Assembly (NCBI GenBank): GCA_019638185.1
Contig: JAHBUH010000007.1
Coordinates: forward strand, 141,287-205,286
Direction: 5' to 3'
Length of the DNA: 64,000 bases
DNA from: Leadbetterella sp.
Lineage (GTDB): Bacteria > Bacteroidota > Bacteroidia > Cytophagales > Spirosomataceae
This document shows, one piece after another, positions 8,004 through 16,491 of this stretch. Both the position numbers and the translations under genes were made by a program. Numbering within the stretch: position 1 is the stretch's first letter; each line of letters begins with the position of its first letter. The notes beneath the pieces are model-generated. The model was not told the origin of the DNA and ran no database searches. It was given only the letters and a program-made list of their open reading frames with translations.

Positions 8004-9125
8004 TCAGCTCACGTATTTCTGCAGGCATTCCAAAAAGCGCGCTGCCTGTGCTTTTTCCAGCGACAGCGCCGGCAGCAGCCGGATGATGTTACTACCCGCC
8101 ACGCCGGTAAATATCTTATCGTCTTCCAGCAGTTTTTTCCGGATAGTACCCACGGGCCCGTCCAGCTCTATGCCGATCATGAGTCCCCGGCCCCGTACTT
8201 CGCGAATGCCCGAAAAGCCTTTGAGCTCATGGATGAGGTAAGCCCCCACCTGTGCGGCATTTTCTGTCAGGCGCTCTTCCTTCATGACATCCAGCACGGC
8301 GATACCCGCGGCACAGGCCAGGTGATTCCCACCGAAAGTGGTACCTAAAAGGCCGTGTTTAGCCTGGAATTTAGGGGCAATGAGGATGCCGCCAATGGGA
8401 AAGCCGTTACCCATGCCTTTGGCCATGGAAATGATATCGGGCCGGATGCCGTAGTGCTGAAACGAAAAGAACTCCCCGCTGCGGCCGTACCCACACTGCA
8501 CGGAGTCATGGATCATCACGGCCCCGCTGGCATCACAGGCCTCCCGGATGGCTTTCAGGAAGGCCTCAGTGGCCACCTGGATCCCGCCTACGCCCTGGAT
8601 ACCTTCCACAATCACCGCGCAGGTTTCCTCATCTACAGCGGCCTTCAGCGCCTCCACATCGTTAAACGGTACAAATTCCACATGGCCTGCAAAGTTCAGC
8701 GGCGCTTTAATAGCCGGGTTATCGGTGACGGCCACGGCCGCGGATGTACGCCCGTGAAAGGCTTTGGTAAAGGCTACTATTTTGGTGCGACCGGTATGGA
8801 AAGAAGCCAGTTTCAGGGCGTTTTCATTGGCCTCGGCGCCAGAGTTCACCAGGAAAAGGCTGTACTCATCCAGGCCGGAGAGTGCACCCAGCTTAGCCGC
8901 CAGCTCCTGCTGGAGGGGTATCTCCACGGAGTTAGAGTAGAAAGCCAGCTTAGCCAGCTGATCGCTGATTTTCTGCACATAATGCGGATGCGAGTGGCCT
9001 ATGGAGATCACGGCATGGCCGCCGTAGAGGTCCAGGTATTCGGTACCCTGGCTGTCCCAGATTTTACTTCCCAGCGCCTTTACCGGTTCGATGGCATTGA
9101 TGGGATATACGTCAAATAGTTTCAT
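8004..9125 (-). CDS. argD: Acetylornithine-type aminotransferase (class III PLP)
   Basis: A 373-residue class III aminotransferase. It transfers the amino group between glutamate and the N-acyl-glutamate semialdehyde in ornithine/arginine synthesis. Visible features: FLVNSGAEANENALKLA, AFTKAFHGRTSAAVAVT, the PLP-lysine motif SMAKGMGNGFPIGG and LGTTFGGNHLACAAGIAVL. The usual DEVQ before the lysine reads HDSVQCGYGRSG here, so the second acid is Ser. The ATG at 9125 lies only 2 bases after the argC stop, so the genes are co-transcribed. Some Bacteroidota use N-succinyl rather than N-acetyl intermediates; which acyl group is used cannot be told from this sequence. Confidence 0.9.
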   Translation of the reverse strand: MKLFDVYPINAIEPVKALGSKIWDSQGTEYLDLYGGHAVISIGHSHPHYVQKISDQLAKLAFYSNSVEIPLQQELAAKLGALSGLDEYSLFLVNSGAEANENALKLASFHTGRTKIVAFTKAFHGRTSAAVAVTDNPAIKAPLNFAGHVEFVPFNDVEALKAAVDEETCAVIVEGIQGVGGIQVATEAFLKAIREACDASGAVMIHDSVQCGYGRSGEFFSFQHYGIRPDIISMAKGMGNGFPIGGILIAPKFQAKHGLLGTTFGGNHLACAAGIAVLDVMKEERLTENAAQVGAYLIHELKGFSGIREVRGRGLMIGIELDGPVGTIRKKLLEDDKIFTGVAGSNIIRLLPALSLEKAQAARFLECLQKYVS

Positions 9126-9127
9126 TG

Positions 9128-10093
9128 TCAGAAGGAAATGGTTTTAAGATGAAGACCTGTTATTTCGTCCAGCCCGAACATGAGGTTCATGTTCTGCACG
9201 GCCTGTCCCGATGCCCCTTTCAGCAGGTTATCGGTAATAGAGGTGATGAGCAGCTTTTTGCCCTGTTTTTGCAATTCCAGGATACATTTATTGGAATTGA
9301 CCACCTGTTTCACATCAATGGGCCGTCGGGAAATATGGGTGAACGGGTGAGCGGCATAGTACGTTTCAAAAAGCGTCAGGGCTTCTTCCAGGCTGCCTTC
9401 AAAGTTCAGGTACACGTTAGCCATAATGCCCCGGGGGAAATTACCCCGGTACGGCAGGAAATTGATATCTTCCGAAAAGCCGTTCTGCAGCTGGTTCAGG
9501 CTTTGCCGGATCTCGGCCAGGTGCTGGTGAGTGAAGGCTTTGTAAATGGACACGTTGTTATTACGCCACGAGAAATGGGTGGAAGGGCTGAGGGCCTGCC
9601 CGGCGCCGGTAGAGCCGGTGATGGCTGACACGTGCACTTCCTCCAGCAGACCGGCCTGGGCCAGGGGCAGCAGAGCCAGCTGTATAGTGGTGGCAAAACA
9701 CCCGGGGTTCGCTATTTTATCTGCCGACCGGATCTTTTCGCGGTTCAGCTCGGGCAGGCCATAAATAAACCCGCCGGACTCATCGCGGTAGTCGGTGCTG
9801 AGGTCAATGATCTTCAGGGAAGCCGGTACGGGGTTTTGTTCCAGGAATTTCCGGGACTGCCCGTGACCGGAGCACAGGAAGATGACGTCTGCCTTCTCAA
9901 AGGGCAGCTCGGAGGTAAAGACCAGGTCGGTGTCGCCCAGAAGGTCCGTATGGGTCTCGTACACGGGCTTACCCGCCTGGCTTTGGGAGTTGGCAAAAAC
10001 AATTTCCACCCCGGGATGATGAATAAGAATCCGCAGAAGCTCGCCACCGGTGTACCCGGCCGCTCCTATGATTCCAACTTTTATGGAACTCAT
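9128..10093 (-). CDS. argC: N-acetyl-gamma-glutamyl-phosphate reductase
   Basis: A 321-residue NADP-dependent reductase that makes N-acyl-glutamate semialdehyde, the step before ArgD. It opens with the dinucleotide site IKVGIIGAAGYTGGELLRIL and carries the catalytic-cysteine motif ANPGCFATTIQLALLPL plus GSTGAGQALSPSTHFSWRNN. The frame stays open upstream to 10210, but those 39 residues look unrelated to the family, so the ATG at 10093, five codons before the GxxGxxG site, is chosen. It is the first gene of the argC-argD unit and divergent from lgt. The other arginine genes are not in this window. Confidence 0.92.
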   Translation of the reverse strand: MSSIKVGIIGAAGYTGGELLRILIHHPGVEIVFANSQSQAGKPVYETHTDLLGDTDLVFTSELPFEKADVIFLCSGHGQSRKFLEQNPVPASLKIIDLSTDYRDESGGFIYGLPELNREKIRSADKIANPGCFATTIQLALLPLAQAGLLEEVHVSAITGSTGAGQALSPSTHFSWRNNNVSIYKAFTHQHLAEIRQSLNQLQNGFSEDINFLPYRGNFPRGIMANVYLNFEGSLEEALTLFETYYAAHPFTHISRRPIDVKQVVNSNKCILELQKQGKKLLITSITDNLLKGASGQAVQNMNLMFGLDEITGLHLKTISF

Positions 10094-10209
10094 GAAATAT
10101 AAATTAACAGATGAAACAAAAGAGAGACGTGCAGGGCCTATCGTCGGTGCCCGGCTCGGGGAGTTCGTATGTAGCTGATAAGGCTCAAATTCTGAACAGA
10201 AGTTTGACA

Positions 10210-10217
10210 CAAATGTA
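10210..10217 (-). promoter_or_regulatory. argC promoter -7 element
   Basis: The minus strand reads TACATTTG here, a perfect TAnnTTTG. Transcription from it would leave an mRNA leader of about 110 bases before argC. No clear TTTG is seen at -33 (ATTTC is nearest), so the call rests on the -7 motif. Confidence 0.4.
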
Positions 10218-10260
10218 GGAATTAAAATCAGAAATTATACGGCCCACCGAATTTTATTTT

Positions 10261-10291
10261 GGGGCGGTTCCGATAAAATAAAGCCGCCCCT
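10261..10291 (+). other. Stem-loop upstream of lgt
   Basis: GGGGCGG (10261-10267) pairs with CCGCCCC. The flanking TTTTATTTT and AAAATAAA could pair instead, giving two mutually exclusive folds. It may terminate read-through or act as a leader switch; nothing in the sequence decides between these. Confidence 0.3.
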
Positions 10292-10347
10292 TTCCGCTAC
10301 TTCATCATTTTCCTTGTATTTTTACGGGTCTATAAATCGGAATAAAT

Positions 10348-11166
10348 ATGACTTTAGCCCAGATAGTGTGGGACGTTTCGCCCACTATCATTAAAATCGG
10401 AAGTTTTGAGATCCGCTGGTATGGTTTGCTTTTTGCCCTGGGATTTGTGATCGGTTACCAGATCATAGCCTGGGCGTTTAAGATTGAGAAGAAAGACAGC
10501 AAAGACCTGGATGCCCTGCTGCTGACCATGATCCTGTCTATTGTACTGGGAGCGCGGATAGGGCATTACGTATTTTATGAAGGCAATCATTTTTTTGACC
10601 ACCCGGGTGCTTTCATCTACGATATGCTGATGCCGCCGTATGCCGGCCTGGCCAGCCACGGTGCGGCTTTCGGGGTGCTGATCGGCCTGTTTCTTTTCCG
10701 GCGTAAGCACCCGCAGTACAGCTATCTCTGGCTGACCGACCGGCTGGTGATCGTATCGGCGCTGGGCGGGGCGTTTATCCGTTTCGGTAATTTCATGAAT
10801 TCAGAGATCGTAGGAAAGCCTACTGACGGCCCTTTCGGCGTGATCTTTAAGCAGAATTTTGAGTTCACCCAGGTGCCCCGGCATCCTTCCCAGCTGTATG
10901 AGTCCATCTCCTGCCTGGTGATTTTTATTATCCTGATCCTGCTGTATAACCGCTGGCGGGATAAAACGCCTCAGGGCTCACTCACCGGGATATTTTTTAT
11001 CTGGATTTTCGGGCTGCGGTTCTTTTATGAGTTTACGAAAGAGAACCAGGTGGCTTTTGAAGAGACCATGAAGCTGAATATGGGACAGATCCTGAGCATC
11101 CCGGCCGTGCTGATCGGGCTGTATTTCCTGGTGCGGTCGTTCCGGAATGCGCCTAAACCGGAATAA
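10348..11166 (+). CDS. lgt: Prolipoprotein diacylglyceryl transferase
   Basis: A 272-residue inner-membrane enzyme that moves diacylglycerol from phosphatidylglycerol to the lipobox cysteine of prolipoproteins. About seven hydrophobic segments are visible. Conserved motifs are present: FEIRWYGLLFALGFVIG, VLGARIGHYVFYE, ASHGAAFGVLIG, the Lgt signature GGAFIRFGNFMNSEIVG, and RHPSQLYES. The C-terminal segment ends in a short charged tail. Length is normal. The aldo/keto reductase gene begins 17 bases downstream, followed by proA, so the three may form one transcript although their functions are unrelated. Substrates in this window include the DUF1553 and DUF1080 lipoproteins. Confidence 0.95.
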   Translation: MTLAQIVWDVSPTIIKIGSFEIRWYGLLFALGFVIGYQIIAWAFKIEKKDSKDLDALLLTMILSIVLGARIGHYVFYEGNHFFDHPGAFIYDMLMPPYAGLASHGAAFGVLIGLFLFRRKHPQYSYLWLTDRLVIVSALGGAFIRFGNFMNSEIVGKPTDGPFGVIFKQNFEFTQVPRHPSQLYESISCLVIFIILILLYNRWRDKTPQGSLTGIFFIWIFGLRFFYEFTKENQVAFEETMKLNMGQILSIPAVLIGLYFLVRSFRNAPKPE

Positions 11167-11183
11167 CAGGCCATGTTTCTGAC

Positions 11184-12140
11184 ATGACACAAAAGATAAA
11201 ACTGGGTTTCGGGGCATGGCAGTTGGGTGGAGAGTGCACTTTCGGCGGCCGGCAGACCGGCTGGGGAAAGCTGGATGAAGCCGAAGCCCGGCAGACCCTC
11301 CTGGAAGCCCTGGAACGGGGCATCACTTTTTTTGATACCGCGCCGGGTTACGGAAAAGGCCGGTCAGAGCTGCTGCTCGGAAGCGTATTCTCAGCCGTGA
11401 AGCCTCCCGGCCTGCAGGTGTGCACCAAGTACGGAAGCTACGAAAATGCCGCCGGAGAAGCCTATCTCGATTTTTCAGCCGACACCCTGCGGCGTTCGGT
11501 AGAAGAAAGCCTGGGACGGCTGCGGCTGGACCGGCTGGACACCCTGCTAATGCACGGCCCGGCAGATGATTTTGATTACGGCGTATTAGACATCGCTCCT
11601 TTTGAAAACCTGAAAAGCCAGGGGGTGATCCGCCATTATGGCGTGAGTGTAAGAAGCCTGAAAGGGGCGGAAAATGTCCTGAATGTAGGCTTTGGTGATA
11701 CTATAGAAGCCATTTTCAATGTACTGGACCGGCGGGCGGAAGAACGGGTTTTTACTCATCCGGCTTTTTCGCGTTATCGGTTTATTGGCCGGGTTCCGCT
11801 GGCATCGGGCTTCCTTTCGGAAAGATTCCTGGAAAACCCCGGGCTGCGCTTCGGCGAAACGGATATCCGTTCAGCGGTGAGCCCTGCTGACCGGAGCTGG
11901 TATGAAACGGCGGTGCAGAAGCTCTGTTTCCTGGAGGAGCTGCCCGGCGGGATCAGCACTTCGGCCCTTCGGTATGTGCTGCATCACCCGGCCACGGATT
12001 TTGTGATCCCGGGCATGCGAAACCGGGCTCAGCTGAGAAACAATCTCATGGCCCTGGAGCTCGGGCCCCTGAGTGAAGAGCTTCAAACACGGATAAAGGA
12101 GGCGCTGCCTCTTACTAATCCCAACTGGATAAAACATTAA
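11184..12140 (+). CDS. Aldo/keto reductase
   Basis: A 318-residue cytosolic (alpha/beta)8-barrel oxidoreductase of the AKR superfamily. The sequence opens IKLGFGAWQLGG, then GITFFDTAPGYGKGRSE (catalytic Asp and Tyr), VCTKYGS (catalytic Lys) and DTLLMHGP (His). The C-terminal FVIPGMRNRAQLRNN is the usual NADP-binding segment. The substrate is not predictable; closest in style are the general AKRs that reduce aldehydes or ketoses. It lies between lgt and proA with gaps of 17 and 7 bases, so it is likely co-transcribed with both. A link with proline or glutamate semialdehyde chemistry is possible but unsupported. Confidence 0.87.
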   Translation: MTQKIKLGFGAWQLGGECTFGGRQTGWGKLDEAEARQTLLEALERGITFFDTAPGYGKGRSELLLGSVFSAVKPPGLQVCTKYGSYENAAGEAYLDFSADTLRRSVEESLGRLRLDRLDTLLMHGPADDFDYGVLDIAPFENLKSQGVIRHYGVSVRSLKGAENVLNVGFGDTIEAIFNVLDRRAEERVFTHPAFSRYRFIGRVPLASGFLSERFLENPGLRFGETDIRSAVSPADRSWYETAVQKLCFLEELPGGISTSALRYVLHHPATDFVIPGMRNRAQLRNNLMALELGPLSEELQTRIKEALPLTNPNWIKH

Positions 12141-12147
12141 ACCTCTT

Positions 12148-13395
12148 ATGGAAAGCATACTTCCCGAATTACAGAAAACCAGCAGGGAGGCGGCTAAGCT
12201 CCGGCGGGCGCCCCATTCCCAGAGAGCCGGGGTGCTGACCCACCTGGCAGGCCTGCTTACGGAAAACGTGGCCCTTATCCTGGCGGAAAACCGGAAAGAC
12301 CTGGAGCGGATGGACCGGGAAGATCCCAAATACGACCGCCTGCTGCTCAATGAAGCCCGGATCCATGCGCTGGCGGACTCGCTGCGGGAAGTCAGCCGGC
12401 TGGAAGACCCGGCCGGGAAGGTGCTGCTGGAAAAAACCCTGCCTAACGGCCTCCTCCTGAAAAAGGTGACTACACCTATGGGGGTGGTGGGGACTATTTT
12501 TGAGTCGCGCCCAAACGTGACCATCGATGTGGCGGCCCTCTGCCTTCTCTCTGGAAATGCCGCCGTGCTGAAGGGCGGAAAGGAAGCCGACTATTCTAAC
12601 CGGGCCTTCGTGCAACTGATCCACCGGGCCCTCCGGGAAAACGGGCTGCCGGAAGAGGTGGTGCTGCTTCTGCCTACCGACCGGAAATTTATGACCGAGC
12701 TGCTGCAGGCCGACCGATACGTAGACCTCATCATTCCGAGGGGCTCCCAGGGCCTGATCAGCTTTGTTCGGGAAAATTCCCGGATACCCACCATCGAAAC
12801 CGGCGCCGGGGTATGTCATGTGTATGTAGAAAAGACGGCAGACCTGGCTATGGCGGCGGAGATCATCGTGAATGCCAAGGCTTCGCGGCCGTCGGTGTGT
12901 AATTCCCTGGACTGCGTGATCCTGGATGCCGCCGTGGCTCCGGAGCTGATCCCCGGGCTGAAAGCCGGCTTTGAAAAATATGCCATTGAGGTTTTTGCCG
13001 ATGAGGCCTCCCTCCCCTACTTCCGGGAGGCGGATTTCCGGGTGCAGCCGGCACGCGCCGAGGATTTTGGCAAGGAATGGCTGGACTTTAAGTTATCCGT
13101 AAAAACGGTAAACAGCCCGGATGAAGCCCTGGATCATATCCGCGAATACTCCTCCCGGCACTCCGAGGCCATCGTTACCCGTGATCCGGAACTGGCTCAG
13201 CGTTTCCTGGAGGAAGTGGATGCTGCCGCCGTATATCACAATGCCTCCACCCGTTTTACCGATGGCGGGGAGTTTGGCCTGGGTGCTGAGATCGGCATTT
13301 CCACCCAGAAGCTGCATGCCCGTGGGCCCTTTGCCCTGGAAAAGCTGGTGACGGAGAAGTGGGTGGTCACAGGTGACGGACAGGTACGGTGGTGA
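12148..13395 (+). CDS. proA: Glutamate-5-semialdehyde dehydrogenase (gamma-glutamyl phosphate reductase)
   Basis: A 415-residue enzyme of the aldehyde-dehydrogenase superfamily that reduces gamma-glutamyl phosphate with NADPH, the second step of proline synthesis. Diagnostic motifs: GVVGTIFESRPNVTIDVAAL, NAAVLKGGKEADYSN, LIIPRGSQGLISFV, ETGAGVCHVYV, the catalytic cysteine in ASRPSVCNSLDCV, and the C-terminal FTDGGEFGLGAEIGISTQKL. Complete length. proB is not in the window. The gene follows the aldo/keto reductase by 7 bases and converges tightly (8 bases) on the first T9SS protein gene. It faces argC-argD across the region, so glutamate-derived pathways flank lgt. Confidence 0.95.
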   Translation: MESILPELQKTSREAAKLRRAPHSQRAGVLTHLAGLLTENVALILAENRKDLERMDREDPKYDRLLLNEARIHALADSLREVSRLEDPAGKVLLEKTLPNGLLLKKVTTPMGVVGTIFESRPNVTIDVAALCLLSGNAAVLKGGKEADYSNRAFVQLIHRALRENGLPEEVVLLLPTDRKFMTELLQADRYVDLIIPRGSQGLISFVRENSRIPTIETGAGVCHVYVEKTADLAMAAEIIVNAKASRPSVCNSLDCVILDAAVAPELIPGLKAGFEKYAIEVFADEASLPYFREADFRVQPARAEDFGKEWLDFKLSVKTVNSPDEALDHIREYSSRHSEAIVTRDPELAQRFLEEVDAAAVYHNASTRFTDGGEFGLGAEIGISTQKLHARGPFALEKLVTEKWVVTGDGQVRW

Positions 13396-13403
13396 GGGGC
13401 GTT

Positions 13404-16400
13404 TTAACTTTTCACTACCCTAAACGTCCTGCTTGCCCCCTCCGTCCGCACATTAATCAGGTAAATTCCACTCTTCAGGCCCGACAGGTCCAGTTTTTGC
13501 GGCAGCGCTGATTCTTTTTCCGAAAGTATTTTCCCATCTGTGCTGAAGACAGTGATTTTATATTTTGCCGGGCTTTCCGCTGTGCTGCTGATGTTCAGAT
13601 GATCCTGCACGGGATTGGGGTAAAAACTGAAGTTCAGTGGGAGGTTTTCGGCGGGAAGGAGGATTTCTTCCGGAGTTTTATTGGTCAACCGGTATAACTG
13701 GGTGATATCCTTTTCATCTTTTGCCCAAAAGTAGAGGTTGTTTTTGAATTCAAAAAAGTTTCTTTCCGGCTGCGTAGGGTACAAAGGAGCTACTTTTAAA
13801 CGGGTTTCCAGCGTCATTAAAGTTCCTTCCGGGTCACTTTTCCAGATCCCTTCCTCAGTACCTATAAATAATTTCTCATCAAAAATCCGGAAATATTCCC
13901 CTTCTCCAAACAGCACGTTAACCTGCTTTGACCGGGCATTTACGCTGATGATGTGCCTTATGTCACTTCCTAAAGCTGCAAAATACCCCACGTCTTTGGT
14001 TTCACCCAGGTACCTGAATTCCCAATAATTCTTCAGTACGGCGGAATCCGGCTTGATTACCTTGTCTTCGGCCGGCCACCACAGTTGCCAGGAATGATCT
14101 GAATTATGGAAGATGGCAGGTTCAGAAAAAGAATCCCTGCTATGGAATACGCGTTCATCCAGCCCGAACCTCATCCGTACATCCTTTCCGTCAAATTCCC
14201 ATACTTCGGTTTCTCTGCTTATCTCATCATAACGGGTCAGGTAAACTTTACCGTTTCTGGTGCCGGAACGCAACAGGAAGCGCTCGGTGGCAATTTTATA
14301 AAAACTCCCCGTGTTAAAATCTACCCGGACCAGCTCGCCGTCTGATAACATGGCGAAGTGACGGTCATTCAATTTAAACACCCTCACCAGAGACCAGGAG
14401 TTAGCCTTCATTTTGTGTCTTACGATATTTCCGGAAGCCAGTTCTATTTTTCCGAATTCCCGAAAGGTAAAGAACACCGCTTCATCGTCCCCTATTTTTT
14501 CGGCCCGGAGTGAGGCGTCCGGCCCGATTATCGTTTCCGAATTACCATTTTCATCTATTTTTATCAGGGTACCTGCTGCCAGCGTATAGAAACTGTCCGG
14601 GCCATAAAAGTTTCCGCCGTAAGTTTCCACCCCCGTATTTTTCAGGGTGCCACTGCCCGGATGGAAATGATAGACCCGGGCTCCACTTCCTTTTAAGAGG
14701 AAGGTCTTGTTCGCAAAATTGCAGATCAGTTCCATTCCGGAGGTGATGCCGGGAAGGGTCAGATCAAAATAATCTTCAAAGTCAGTGATCACATATTTTC
14801 CTTCGTTCAGATCGATGAGCACAAACTCGCCTGTAGAAGCTTTGGCAGCAAAGGCCCATATAAGATAAGGAGAATTAAAAGAGAAGACTTTTAACGTTTG
14901 GTCCGTAGAACTGTCAAAAGTATAATAATCCCCGCCGGTGGTTCCGTCAAGCCGTAACCCGTGCGCATAAATGAGGTGTTTATTATGAACCCCGATGCCG
15001 GTCCAGGAAACCGAGGCTAATCGGAGGTAGCTGTTTCGTATAGGATCCGGCACGGCACGAAGTTCTTCTCCGTCATAGGTATACGTTTTGAAATGGAAGC
15101 CGTCCGGGATAATTAACTTGCCCGGCGTAGCAAAGTAGCTTCTAAGGGCATCTACCTCATAAAATACGGAGTCACGGATCACCTGCATGAGGGGGTGGTT
15201 ATGATCTTCCTTAATTATCTTCTGCGGGTACGAGAAATTCAGGTGTAAGGTGTCATTTACAGTCACCACCCGCTTTTGCAATGTGTTTTTCCCCTTCTCA
15301 GGCGCGAGTTTAAAATCGCGCGGATCACAGGAAATACTCAGGTAGTCTTCCGTGTCCGTGACCGCCACTACCTTCTCCCCGGAAGCTATTAATTGCAAAC
15401 CATAGGGAGGGTAGTAAAACTGAAGCGCTTTAACGGCTTCTTCCGGGAGGGATAGAGTGGTCACCTGGCGTGTCCCGGGGTTTACCGCCACCAGCTTCAT
15501 GCTGACCTGCGTACTGGTGAACTTTGAATCCCCTACCCAGAAATAAATGTGTTTATTGAAATAAAGTATATTGGAATAAGGGATGGCCGTGCCGGGGCCA
15601 TTCAGACTTCCACCGCTGACGTAGTAGTTGTAATCTCTTAATTCGATATCCATCACAGGATCTTTATTCCCCTCTTCCGATACCCGGTACAGTTTATAAA
15701 GCACGCCCGGTTGCCCGGAAAAATCCCGCGCAAAACTCTCCAGCAAATACATTTCCCCCAATTCCCCTTCAAAAAACCGGAGAAAGGCCAGGGCCCGGTC
15801 AGAACTTATACTTATTTCCTTACCGCTGGGTTTATGGTACAAAAAAGCCTTTTCGAAACCCGAATGGCGGTAAAAAACATAATAATCGGCGAACTCCTGG
15901 CCTGACAGCCCCACCTCGATATTTTTAGTGAAGTAAAAATTATTCCGGTCATCCCAAAAGCCTTTTACCGTTCCTCCCGCCTTGTTTTTCATTTGAATAA
16001 TCCTGTTTCTCAATGAGCCGCCGCTATCTGCAGGATCATATTTCGCGATTTCTTCCGTATAAATCCCCGATTCATCAAAGGAGATCCTGACCCAGAGATT
16101 ATCCCTGACGATGTAGTAGACGTCATTGATTTTGCTTAACTGAGAACTGTTTGGAAAAGAGAAGCGGTTAATGATTTCTCCGGTCTGTGTATCTACTTCG
16201 TTTATAATGACTTCGGGAAAATCTAAAAAAGCGTAAAACAGCCTCCCGTGTGAGATCAGGGAAACATAGTTTATATTTTTATCCAGGGAGCTTACCAGCC
16301 GGGTGGTTTCAAAAGTCTCCAGGTTTAGCCGGGTCAGGAAATGTGTATTCAGATAGAAAAACTCCGCCCCTATCCTGCCTACCGGCTCCAGGTAAGCGGT

Positions 16401-16487
16401 CTCAGCAGCCCTGCCGGAAATGTCAGTGATTTTTTTCTGACCGGCCGCCGTCGTGGAAATGAAAAGCAGAAGAAGGAGCTTTCTCAT
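13404..16487 (-). CDS. Large secreted protein with T9SS type A sorting domain (paralogue 1)
   Basis: About 1027 residues from ATG 16487, where a signal peptide begins (MRKLLLLLFISTTAAGQ); the upstream extension of the frame is not used. The body is beta-rich, with many aromatic strand motifs (FYLNTHFLTRL, NNFYFTKNIEVG, GKVYLTRYDE, NNLYFWAKDE) that look like propeller or ELP-type beta repeats, but no enzyme motif is seen. The last 80 residues form a T9SS type A domain: FSFYPNPVQDHLNIS, YKITVFSTDGK and GIYLINVRT. The product should be exported through T9SS to the cell surface or medium. It lies 4 bases downstream of its paralogue, so the two share an operon. Function unknown. Confidence 0.82.
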   Translation of the reverse strand: MRKLLLLLFISTTAAGQKKITDISGRAAETAYLEPVGRIGAEFFYLNTHFLTRLNLETFETTRLVSSLDKNINYVSLISHGRLFYAFLDFPEVIINEVDTQTGEIINRFSFPNSSQLSKINDVYYIVRDNLWVRISFDESGIYTEEIAKYDPADSGGSLRNRIIQMKNKAGGTVKGFWDDRNNFYFTKNIEVGLSGQEFADYYVFYRHSGFEKAFLYHKPSGKEISISSDRALAFLRFFEGELGEMYLLESFARDFSGQPGVLYKLYRVSEEGNKDPVMDIELRDYNYYVSGGSLNGPGTAIPYSNILYFNKHIYFWVGDSKFTSTQVSMKLVAVNPGTRQVTTLSLPEEAVKALQFYYPPYGLQLIASGEKVVAVTDTEDYLSISCDPRDFKLAPEKGKNTLQKRVVTVNDTLHLNFSYPQKIIKEDHNHPLMQVIRDSVFYEVDALRSYFATPGKLIIPDGFHFKTYTYDGEELRAVPDPIRNSYLRLASVSWTGIGVHNKHLIYAHGLRLDGTTGGDYYTFDSSTDQTLKVFSFNSPYLIWAFAAKASTGEFVLIDLNEGKYVITDFEDYFDLTLPGITSGMELICNFANKTFLLKGSGARVYHFHPGSGTLKNTGVETYGGNFYGPDSFYTLAAGTLIKIDENGNSETIIGPDASLRAEKIGDDEAVFFTFREFGKIELASGNIVRHKMKANSWSLVRVFKLNDRHFAMLSDGELVRVDFNTGSFYKIATERFLLRSGTRNGKVYLTRYDEISRETEVWEFDGKDVRMRFGLDERVFHSRDSFSEPAIFHNSDHSWQLWWPAEDKVIKPDSAVLKNYWEFRYLGETKDVGYFAALGSDIRHIISVNARSKQVNVLFGEGEYFRIFDEKLFIGTEEGIWKSDPEGTLMTLETRLKVAPLYPTQPERNFFEFKNNLYFWAKDEKDITQLYRLTNKTPEEILLPAENLPLNFSFYPNPVQDHLNISSTAESPAKYKITVFSTDGKILSEKESALPQKLDLSGLKSGIYLINVRTEGASRTFRVVKS

Positions 16488-16491
16488 TCCC

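Noticed and set aside
10094-10210. Longer ArgC starting at 10210
   Set aside because: The 39 extra residues resemble no ArgC N-terminus, and a -7 promoter element overlaps that start.
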